From Akkermansia muciniphila (GTDB taxonomy: Bacteria > Verrucomicrobiota > Verrucomicrobiia > Limisphaerales > UBA9464): a stretch of DNA of 5,637 nt. Every line of letters begins with the position of its first letter. Position 1 is the stretch's first letter. The notes under the pieces are model-generated. The model was not told where the DNA came from, did no database searches, and saw only the letters and a list, made by a program, of their open reading frames with translations. Below, in pieces: positions 1 through 4,916 of this stretch. The stretch spans positions 1-5,637 of the forward strand of contig CAMCFL010000240.1 in assembly GCA_945873715.1 (NCBI GenBank), read 5' to 3'. Position numbers and translations under genes: made by a program.

Positions 1-1164
1 CTGGCGTTCAAGCTCTGGACCGACGCCTACGCAGGGAAGCTGGTTTTCTTCCGGGTCTACTCCGGGCAACTGAAGAAGGGCGACAACATCTACAATCCCC
101 GCACCCGCAAGCGGGAGCGCGTCAGTCGACTGATGGTCATTCAGGGCAGCGAGCGCAAGGACGTGGATTCCGTGTACTCCGGTGACATCGCAGCCTTGGT
201 CGGTCTGCGCAACATCACCACCGGTGACACGATCTGCGATGAGTCTTTCGAGATCACGCTGGAACCGCCCACCTTCCCGGAGCCGGTCATCAGCATGGCG
301 ATCGAGCCCAAGACCAAGGCTGATCGCGACAAGATGTCCGAAGGATTGCAGCGTCTGGCGGAGGAAGATCCGACCTTCCGGGTTTTCACCAACGAGGAAA
401 CCGGTCAGTTGATCATCGCCGGCATGGGTGAGCTCCACCTGGAGATCATCCGCGACCGTCTCAAGCGCGAATTCAAGGTGGAGGCCGATGCCGGCGCTCC
501 GCAGATCGCCTACCGTGAAACCATCACCAAGGCGGCCGACGGCGAGGGCAAGTTCATCCGTCAGTCCGGTGGTCGTGGCCAGTACGGTCATGCCTGCGTC
601 AAGGTCGAGCCCAACGAAAAGGGCAAGGGCGTCGAGGTGATCAATGCGATCGTCGGTGGTACCATTCCCCGCGAGTACGTTCCCGCTGTTGAGAACGGGA
701 TCCGCGAGGCGATCAAGTCGGGTGTGTACGCCGGCTTCCAGGTGATCGACATCAAGGTCAGCATTGTGGACGGCTCGTTCCACGAGGTTGATTCCAACGA
801 ACTGGCCTTCAAGATGGCGGGTATCTTCGCGCTGAAGGATGCTTTCAATGATGCTGGCCCGATCATCCTCGAGCCGATCATGAAGGTGGAAGTGGCCACC
901 CCGGATGAGTACCAGGGTGATATCCTCGGTGACATCAACCGCCGTCGTGGCATTATCCAGGGCGTCGACGCCAAGTTGGGGCAGACCGTGGTCACGGCCC
1001 AGGTGCCGCTGGCTGAAATGTTCGGGTACGCTACCGCGATCCGGTCCCTCTCGAAGGGTCGCGCTTCGTACTCAATGGAGCCGCTGAACTTCGAGCAGGT
1101 GCCGAACAGCGTGCTGACAACCGTGCTGGATGCCGCCAAGAAGAAGCCGGCAGCCCGCAGCTGA
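1..1164 (+). CDS. fusA: Elongation factor G, C-terminal part (5' end outside window)
   Basis: This is the GTPase that drives tRNA-mRNA translocation on the ribosome and, with RRF, ribosome recycling in the cytoplasm. The frame is open from base 1, so 387 residues are visible of a family length near 700; the GTPase domain lies upstream of the window. Domain II is seen at about residues 1-80 (FFRVYSGQLKKGD, GDIAALVGL, TTGDTICDE). Domain III has AGMGELHLEII. Domain IV has GGRGQYGH and the tip segment FHEVDSNELAFK (about 260-271). Domain V has EPIMKVEVATPDE, GDINRRRG and MFGYATAIRSLSKGRASY (from about 340). A short lysine/alanine tail ends at TGA 1162-1164. Linkage to rpsJ supports the canonical translational EF-G rather than a paralogue. 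No tuf gene follows, unlike the classical str operon. The gap to rpsJ is only 32 nt, so cotranscription is likely. Confidence 0.97.
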   Translation: MAFKLWTDAYAGKLVFFRVYSGQLKKGDNIYNPRTRKRERVSRLMVIQGSERKDVDSVYSGDIAALVGLRNITTGDTICDESFEITLEPPTFPEPVISMAIEPKTKADRDKMSEGLQRLAEEDPTFRVFTNEETGQLIIAGMGELHLEIIRDRLKREFKVEADAGAPQIAYRETITKAADGEGKFIRQSGGRGQYGHACVKVEPNEKGKGVEVINAIVGGTIPREYVPAVENGIREAIKSGVYAGFQVIDIKVSIVDGSFHEVDSNELAFKMAGIFALKDAFNDAGPIILEPIMKVEVATPDEYQGDILGDINRRRGIIQGVDAKLGQTVVTAQVPLAEMFGYATAIRSLSKGRASYSMEPLNFEQVPNSVLTTVLDAAKKKPAARS

Positions 1165-1196
1165 TCTTTCGTAACATCACTTAAACTGTTCTTTGT

Positions 1197-1505
1197 ATGG
1201 CTGGACAACGCATCCGCATCCGTCTCAAGGCATACGACCATCGGGTGATTGACGCCTCGGCGAGTGAAATCGTCGAGACCGTCAAGCGCTCCGGAGCTCG
1301 TGTGGCTGGTCCCATTCCGCTTCCCACCACGGTGGAGCGGGTCACCGTCGGTCGCTCACCGCACGCTGACAAGAAGTCACAAGAAACCTTCGAGCAGAGG
1401 ACCCACAAGCGGTTGATCGACATCCTCGATCCGACTGCCAAGACGGTGGACGAGCTGAAGAAGCTCAACCTGCCGGCGGGTGTGGATATCACCATCAAGA
1501 TCTAA
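1197..1505 (+). CDS. rpsJ: 30S ribosomal protein S10 (NusE)
   Basis: S10 is a small-subunit head protein that also acts as NusE in transcription antitermination with NusB. The 102-residue length is normal for the family. The S10 signature fits exactly at residues 29-44: V, three residues, GA, three residues, then GPIPLPT. The conserved [19 protein letters not shown] stretch follows at about 54-72, and the C-terminus ends in a beta strand (VDITIKI). The ATG at 1197 is chosen because the family N-terminus ([12 protein letters not shown]) begins right after it. No Shine-Dalgarno sequence is visible upstream: the bases before it are T-rich. The 32-nt gap after fusA leaves no room for an enterobacterial-type S10 leader, so L4-leader autoregulation of that kind is unlikely at this point. 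Confidence 0.98.
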   Translation: MAGQRIRIRLKAYDHRVIDASASEIVETVKRSGARVAGPIPLPTTVERVTVGRSPHADKKSQETFEQRTHKRLIDILDPTAKTVDELKKLNLPAGVDITIKI

Positions 1506-1506
1506 C

Positions 1507-1513
1507 GGAGGAG
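1507..1513 (+). promoter_or_regulatory. Strong ribosome binding site of rplC
   Basis: GGAGGAG lies 2 nt before the ATG at 1516, with its GGAGG core 4 nt from the start codon. It is purine-rich and anti-Shine-Dalgarno complementary. It decides the rplC start at 1516 over an in-frame ATG at 1480, which lies inside rpsJ and would add 12 residues foreign to L3. Confidence 0.85.
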
Positions 1514-1515
1514 CC

Positions 1516-2259
1516 ATGCCACTCGGACTTTTGGGTAAAAAATTGGGCCATACGCGCGTTTATGATGCGGATGGCGTACTGACGCCGGTCACCGTGGTCC
1601 TCGTCGGACCCAACCGGGTCCTGCAGGTCAAGAAGGCGACGGATCGCGACGGTTACAATGCGGTTCAGCTCGGCTTCGATGACCAGAAGGAACAGCGCCT
1701 GAGCAAGGCGGTGAACGGTCACATCAAGAAGCACAAGGGCGCTGCCGTGAAGCGGATCAAGGAGTTTCGCGACTTCTCCCGCGAGGTGAACCCGGGTGAC
1801 ATTCTGGGTGCGGATCTCTTTGCCGTCGGCCAGTTCGTCGATTGCATCGGTACCACCAAGGGCCGCGGCTTCGAGGGCGTGGTCGCCCGCTGGGCCTTCC
1901 GCGGTGGCGACATGACCCACGGTGCCAAGGGTTGGCACCGCCGGTCGGGTGCCATCGGTCAGCGCCTGTTCCCTGGTACCGTCATGCGCGGCATGAAGAT
2001 GCCCGGTCACATGGGTGCCGTGCAGCGCACCTCCCAGAATCTGGAGATCATCCAGGTTCGTCCGGAGGACAACGTGCTCTTGATCCGCGGGAATTTCCCG
2101 GGGAGCGAGGGCGATTATTGTGTCGTTCGCGAGGCCAAGAAGATTTCGATCGACTCGGCCCGGCTGAAGCAGATCCACGACGCCCGTAAGAAGGCGAAGG
2201 CGGCTGCCACCGGCAAGAAGGACGAGAAGAAGGCCGCAGCCGCAGCCAAGAAGAAGTAA
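1516..2259 (+). CDS. rplC: 50S ribosomal protein L3
   Basis: L3 is an early-assembly protein of the large subunit; a long loop reaches towards the peptidyl-transferase centre. The 247-residue product begins with the family N-terminus (MPLGLLGKKLGHTRVY). The L3 signature fits fully at residues 102-125: F, six residues, D, two residues, GTTKGRG, two residues, G, three residues, R. The conserved loop segments THGAKGWHRRSGAIGQ (134-149) and MPGHMG (162-167) follow. His165 aligns with the position of the glutamine that PrmB methylates in E. coli L3, so that modification cannot occur here. The protein is longer than the roughly 210 residues usual for the family because of a lysine/alanine-rich tail from about residue 222. 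It lies 10 nt after rpsJ and 13 nt before rplD. Confidence 0.98.
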   Translation: MPLGLLGKKLGHTRVYDADGVLTPVTVVLVGPNRVLQVKKATDRDGYNAVQLGFDDQKEQRLSKAVNGHIKKHKGAAVKRIKEFRDFSREVNPGDILGADLFAVGQFVDCIGTTKGRGFEGVVARWAFRGGDMTHGAKGWHRRSGAIGQRLFPGTVMRGMKMPGHMGAVQRTSQNLEIIQVRPEDNVLLIRGNFPGSEGDYCVVREAKKISIDSARLKQIHDARKKAKAAATGKKDEKKAAAAAKKK

Positions 2260-2263
2260 AGGA
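2258..2263 (+). promoter_or_regulatory. Ribosome binding site of rplD
   Basis: AAAGGA overlaps the rplC stop codon (TAA 2257-2259) and sits 9 nt before the rplD ATG at 2273. Spacing and composition suit a Shine-Dalgarno site, and the overlap with the stop codon suggests translational coupling of L3 and L4. Confidence 0.65.
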
Positions 2264-2272
2264 CACTGAGCG

Positions 2273-2899
2273 ATGAAACTCGCGATCAAAGATCTCAAGG
2301 GTAATCCCGCCGGTGAACTCGACGTCACGTTCGAGGTCATCGAAACCGGCCGTGGTACACAGGCCGTCCACGACACGGTCGTTGCCTTCATGGCTGGGCG
2401 CCGCAGCGGCACCGCCTCGGCAAAGACCATGGGCGAGGTGAATGGCAGCGGCAAGAAGCCGTGGCGTCAGAAGGGTACCGGACGCGCCCGCGCCGGTTCC
2501 TTCGCCAGTCCGCTTTGGCGGGGTGGCGGTGTCGTCCACGGTCCCAAGCCGCGTGACTTCTCCAAGAAGGTCAACAAGAAGGTGGCCAAGCTCTCCCTCC
2601 GCAAGGCGATGAGCGAGCGTCTGAAGGCAGGCGACATCCTGATTGTGGACGACTTCAAGCTGGCGACGCCCAAGACGAAGGAATTCGTCGGGGTGCTCCG
2701 CACTCTGGGAGTCGACGGAAACACGACGCTGGTGGTGATCGGGTCTTCCGATGCCGGCGTGGAGCGCGCTTCGCGCAACGTGCTGGGCGTGGGGCTCGCC
2801 ACGGCGACGTCGGTCAACACTTACGAACTGCTTCGCTACGACAAGCTGGTCTTCACCAAGGAGGCTTTTGCCCAGGTTGAAGCGCGGCTCGCCGACTGA
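2273..2899 (+). CDS. rplD: 50S ribosomal protein L4
   Basis: L4 binds 23S rRNA early in assembly and extends a loop lining the exit tunnel; in E. coli it also represses its own S10 operon. The 208-residue length is normal. The tunnel-loop motif is clear at about residues 61-90: KKPWRQKGTGRARAGS, then SPLWRGGGVVHGPKPRDF, matching the family and containing the region where macrolide-resistance changes are known. The conserved helix with KKVAKLSLRKAMSERL follows at about 102-117, then the Rossmann-like C-terminal part (ILIVDDF, TTLVVIG, NTYELLRYDKLVFTKEA). The ATG at 2273 fits both a good ribosome binding site and the family N-terminus. No truncation or oddity is seen. Confidence 0.98.
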   Translation: MKLAIKDLKGNPAGELDVTFEVIETGRGTQAVHDTVVAFMAGRRSGTASAKTMGEVNGSGKKPWRQKGTGRARAGSFASPLWRGGGVVHGPKPRDFSKKVNKKVAKLSLRKAMSERLKAGDILIVDDFKLATPKTKEFVGVLRTLGVDGNTTLVVIGSSDAGVERASRNVLGVGLATATSVNTYELLRYDKLVFTKEAFAQVEARLAD

Positions 2900-2919
2900 A
2901 ACCTTCAGCCCTCCGCACC

Positions 2920-3201
2920 ATGACTTCCTTCGACATCGTCAAGACCATCCGGATCACCGAGAAGGGCACCCTTCAGGCCGAGAAGTACAACCAATACACC
3001 ATCGTTGCCGATCGACGCGCCTCGGCGCCTGCGATCAAACGGGCGGTTCAGGAACTCTTCAAGGTCAAGGTCCTGCGGGTGAACACCCAGAACGTCCCGG
3101 GCAAGGCCCGCCGTCAATCCACCAAGGCCGCCGGTCGCACCAGCGACTGGAAGAAGGCCATCATCACCCTCAAGAAGGGGGAGAAGATCGACCTCCAGTA
3201 G
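2920..3201 (+). CDS. rplW: 50S ribosomal protein L23
   Basis: L23 sits at the nascent-chain exit of the large subunit, where trigger factor and SRP dock. The 93-residue length is normal. Family features in order are the N-terminal ITEKGTLQAEKYNQYTIVAD (12-31), the helix with AIKRAVQELF (38-47), the strand and loop VKVLRVNTQNVPGKARR (49-65), and the terminal strand WKKAIITLKKGEKIDL (77-92). The ATG at 2920 follows the rplD stop by 20 nt and no Shine-Dalgarno sequence is visible before it, so translation may depend on coupling or on S1. The gene is followed at once by an intrinsic terminator instead of rplB, which normally comes next in the S10 operon. Confidence 0.97.
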   Translation: MTSFDIVKTIRITEKGTLQAEKYNQYTIVADRRASAPAIKRAVQELFKVKVLRVNTQNVPGKARRQSTKAAGRTSDWKKAIITLKKGEKIDLQ

Positions 3202-3220
3202 GTCGAGCTCGATCCAAACA

Positions 3221-3255
3221 GGCGACGTCCGGCTCCGGCCGACGTCGCCTTTTTT
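3221..3255 (+). terminator. Intrinsic terminator after rplW
   Basis: A perfect 9-bp stem, GGCGACGTC (3221-3229) with GACGTCGCC (3241-3249), encloses an 11-nt GC-rich loop in which 3 more pairs can form. It is followed directly by six T residues (3250-3255) and, after one G, four more T. This is a textbook Rho-independent terminator 20 nt after the rplW stop. It ends the fusA-rpsJ-rplC-rplD-rplW transcript. The next gene starts only 13 nt after the T-run, so its expression depends on read-through or on a promoter I cannot identify. Confidence 0.92.
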
Positions 3256-3268
3256 GTTTTCTTCCAGC

Positions 3269-4354
3269 ATGACCCCGTTTCCCGCATCTCCCGCCGAACG
3301 AACCCGCTGGATCGTTCAGGCCCGCGACGGAGTCCCCCGGGTGCCCGTAGAGGCAACCCGACCCGCGGCCTGGATCATTGAGACCGAGCGGCAGGCGGAC
3401 GGGACGCTGGCCGAGGGCCTCACCGTCTTCCTGGTCAACCGCGAGTGCCCGTGGCATTGCGCCATGTGCGATCTCTGGCGGTACACCACCGAACGGCCCG
3501 TCGGTCCGGGGGACATCCCACGCCAGTTGGACGTCGCTTTCGCCGAGGCATCGCGGCCTTCCTTGTCGTGGATCAAACTCTACAATGCCGGCTCCTTTTT
3601 TGATTCCGGTGCCATCCCGGTTTCGGATCACGCCGAGATCGCCGCCCGCTGCACTCCCTTCAAGCGGGTCATCGTCGAGTGTCATCCGGCGCTGGTGGGA
3701 CCGGGCGTGGTACGGTTCCGGGATTCCCTCGCGCCCGGCACCCGATTGGAGGTTGCCATGGGATTGGAGACGGTGCATCCGGGTGCCCTGGACCGGTTGA
3801 ACAAGCGGATCACGACCCGGAGTTTCCGTGCGGCTGCCGACTTCCTGCACTCACAGGATTGCGACCTCCGAACCTTCCTTCTGGTCCGCCCCCCCTTCAT
3901 TCCAGAGGCGGACTGCCCCGCGTGGCTGGAGCGCTCGATCGACTTTGCGTTCGAGTGTGAGGCGGATCCGGTGGTCCTGATTCCCACAAGGACCGGAAAT
4001 GGGGCGATGGAGCGCCTGTTGGGAATGGGTGAGTTCAGCCTTCCGCGTCTGGAGTTGCTGGAGGAAGGAATCCGGTACGGTCTCCATCAGGGGCGTGGTC
4101 GGGTTTTTGCCGATCTGTGGGACCTGGAGCGATTCGTGGCCCCGGGAGACGATCTTGAGGGGCGTAGGGCGCTGTTGGAGACGGTCAACCGGGACCAGAA
4201 ATTGGCTCGGGGAAGGGAGTCGTCGGAGGTATTCATGCCTGGAGGTCGCCTGGCCTCAGGCGGCGATCGGACAACGCCCGCTGAGCCGGAGCGATTCAGT
4301 CGCGCCGGAGGGAGAATCTCACGCGAAGCCGCGAAGCTGCGAAAAAGCGACTGA
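3269..4354 (+). CDS. Radical SAM protein, COG1244/RaSEA-like (archaeosine synthase-related)
   Basis: This 361-residue protein has the radical SAM cluster motif CX3CX2C at C60, C64 and C67 (RECPWHCAMCDLW), which should hold a 4Fe-4S cluster that cleaves S-adenosylmethionine to a 5'-deoxyadenosyl radical. Further conserved blocks are IKLYNAGSFFD (102-112), VIVECHP (134-140), LEVAMGLETVHP (160-171), LNKR (177-180), TFLLVRPPF (202-210), IPTRTGNGAME (238-248) and VFADLWDLERF (279-289). This pattern matches COG1244, whose archaeal member RaSEA works with ArcS to make archaeosine in tRNA; the substrate of bacterial members is unknown to me. The ATG at 3269 is preferred over a TTG at 3254 that lies inside the terminator T-run. 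No ribosome binding site is evident. Homology seems to fade after about residue 310, and residues 348-361 (GGRISREAAKLRKSD region) are encoded by a repeat arm. Confidence 0.88.
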   Translation: MTPFPASPAERTRWIVQARDGVPRVPVEATRPAAWIIETERQADGTLAEGLTVFLVNRECPWHCAMCDLWRYTTERPVGPGDIPRQLDVAFAEASRPSLSWIKLYNAGSFFDSGAIPVSDHAEIAARCTPFKRVIVECHPALVGPGVVRFRDSLAPGTRLEVAMGLETVHPGALDRLNKRITTRSFRAAADFLHSQDCDLRTFLLVRPPFIPEADCPAWLERSIDFAFECEADPVVLIPTRTGNGAMERLLGMGEFSLPRLELLEEGIRYGLHQGRGRVFADLWDLERFVAPGDDLEGRRALLETVNRDQKLARGRESSEVFMPGGRLASGGDRTTPAEPERFSRAGGRISREAAKLRKSD

Positions 4355-4454
4355 TCATCGAAAGGCTCCCGCGGCAGGAATCGCTCACCGAATGGGGGCT
4401 CGGTTCAGAGCCCCAGACTCCTCCGTTCTTCGCGGCTTCGCGTGCGAATTCCCT
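4310..4454. repeat. Inverted repeat pair with 16-bp perfect arms
   Basis: ACGCGAAGCCGCGAAG at 4321-4336 recurs as its exact reverse complement at 4428-4443, 91 nt apart. Flanking bases on the outer side (4310-4320 and 4444-4454) are partly similar, both resembling GGGAGAATCTC or GGGAATTCGC. The left arm continues as degenerate 8-nt steps: ACGCGAAG, CCGCGAAG, CTGCGAAA, AAGCGACT. The left arm lies inside the 3' end of the radical SAM gene and supplies its last codons; the TGA at 4352-4354 falls in the spacer. I recall similar sequences scattered in verrucomicrobial genomes, which I cannot verify here. Confidence 0.85.
4395..4414 (+). other. 7-bp hairpin downstream of the radical SAM gene
   Basis: GGGGCTC (4395-4401) pairs with GAGCCCC (4408-4414) around a 6-nt loop. 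It lies about 40 nt after the radical SAM stop codon, within the spacer of the inverted repeat. No T-run follows, so it is not a clear intrinsic terminator, though it might stabilise the 3' end of the message. Confidence 0.5.
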
Positions 4455-4463
4455 TCCACCTCT

Positions 4464-4488
4464 GCTGCCTCGTTCCGGCGAGGGCAGC
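4464..4488 (+). other. 9-bp hairpin with one bulged base
   Basis: GCTGCCTCG (4464-4472) pairs with CGAGGGCAGC (4479-4488), leaving one extra G bulged and a loop of TTCCGG. It has no T-run and lies between the two repeat elements. Its role is not evident; it may be another module of the repeat array. Confidence 0.4.
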
Positions 4489-4634
4489 GGCCCCACAACC
4501 GAGACCAGGGACCCGCGGAGCTCGCTCCTCCCGGATCCATCTCTCCAAGGGGGCGCATCTTGACACTGCCCCCACCGCAGGAAGAAAGGCATCGACTGGA
4601 GGTTTCCAGGGCAGGCGCGGAGTACCGAAGGAAT

Positions 4635-4659
4635 GTAGCCCACAACGGAAGTTGTGGGT
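4635..4659 (+). repeat. REP-like hairpin 1 (GTAG plus 8-bp stem, GGAA loop)
   Basis: GTAG (4635-4638) directly precedes CCCACAAC (4639-4646), loop GGAA (4647-4650) and GTTGTGGG (4651-4658). The stem is perfect and the loop fits the GNRA tetraloop consensus. A GTAG tetranucleotide at the foot of a hairpin is the known hallmark of REP elements recognised by RAYT transposases. An outer GGAAT (4630-4634) can also pair with ATTCC (4666-4670). The inverted partner is at 4751-4775. Confidence 0.85.
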
Positions 4660-4681
4660 GGAAGGATTCCCTCACGAAACA

Positions 4682-4731
4682 GGAGCCCAGGAGGGGCGAA
4701 GGATGCTTGTTTCCTGCCCCTCCGGGGCTCC
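4682..4731. repeat. Central long hairpin made of two opposed GGAG-hairpin units
   Basis: Bases 4682-4697 and 4716-4731 pair over 15 of 16 positions with one A-G mismatch (4689/4724). Between them is an 18-nt loop in which AGGA (4700-4703) can also pair with TCCT (4712-4715). Each arm is also a small unit of its own: GGAG, then CCCA or CCCC, then GGA, then GGGG, then C (the right one read on the minus strand). The arm therefore copies the tetranucleotide-stem-GGA-stem plan of the other hairpins. It marks the centre of the composite element. Confidence 0.8.
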
Positions 4732-4750
4732 CGTGTCTCTGCTCTGGGTG

Positions 4751-4775
4751 ACCCACAGCTTCCGCTGTGGGCTAC
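4751..4775 (-). repeat. REP-like hairpin 2, inverted partner of hairpin 1
   Basis: Read on the minus strand, this is GTAG (4775-4772), then CCCACAGC, loop GGAA and GCTGTGGG (4771-4752), then T. It equals hairpin 1 except that one A-T pair of the stem has become a G-C pair, with both sides changed together. That compensatory change, with loop and tetranucleotide kept, argues that the folded form is what has been conserved. Confidence 0.85.
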
Positions 4776-4783
4776 CCTCCCAC

Positions 4784-4799
4784 GCCGCTCCGCGGCTAC
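4784..4799 (-). repeat. REP-like small hairpin 3 (GTAG, CCGC, GGA, GCGG)
   Basis: Read on the minus strand, GTAG (4799-4796) is followed by CCGC, loop GGA, GCGG and C. It has the same plan as the GGAG units of the central hairpin and the same tetranucleotide as hairpins 1 and 2. It lies between the right outer arm and hairpin 2, and has no clear counterpart in the left half, which is one of the places where the two halves differ. Confidence 0.6.
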
Positions 4800-4916
4800 G
4801 AACTCAGGAACCGGTTCTCCCCTCCCGGGGCAGTGTCGAGATGCGCCCCCACCAAGGCTTGTTTGAACATCGGACTGGACCGGAACGAGCGGGATCGATA
4901 CGCATGGTGGGTCCTC

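Larger units (their letters stand above)
4549..4850. repeat. Nested palindromic REP/BIME-like composite element, about 300 bp
   Basis: Two opposed mosaic copies face each other. Outer arms at 4549-4572 and 4827-4850 are reverse complements at 23 of 24 positions (GGGGGCGCATCT, then T or C, then GACACTGCCCC). Moving inwards, each half has a GTAG-hairpin (4635-4659 and 4751-4775), then a GGAG-hairpin (4682-4697 and 4716-4731). The three modules keep their order in both halves, with similar spacing (62 against 51 nt, then 22 against 19-20 nt), while the sequence between them has diverged. This layout resembles a BIME, meaning paired REP elements in inverted orientation. No transposase gene is present in the window, so such an element would be non-autonomous. 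Confidence 0.85.

Noticed and set aside
1480..1515. Upstream ATG for rplC adding 12 residues
   Set aside because: It lies within rpsJ, has no ribosome binding site, and the added residues do not resemble L3. The ATG at 1516 has GGAGGAG in front and matches the family start.
1495..2454. A 319-codon minus-strand frame opposite rplC and rplD
   Set aside because: It is the antisense shadow of two certain ribosomal protein genes, with a low-complexity leucine/alanine/glycine-rich product.
3203..3212. 10-bp palindrome TCGAGCTCGA just after the rplW stop
   Set aside because: It is short, lies between a stop codon and a terminator, and has no second copy nearby, so there is nothing to support an operator.
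3254..3268. TTG start for the radical SAM gene
   Set aside because: It falls in the T-run of the terminator, so it would barely be transcribed from upstream. The ATG at 3269 is a simpler start.
4310..4850. CRISPR array or tandem direct-repeat array
   Set aside because: The repeats are inverted pairs and hairpins with uneven spacing, not evenly spaced direct repeats with unique spacers, and no cas gene is present.
4863..4901. TTGAAC as a possible -35 box before the last gene
   Set aside because: No -10-like hexamer lies 16-18 nt downstream; the nearest AT-rich hexamer (CGATAC) is 27 nt away.
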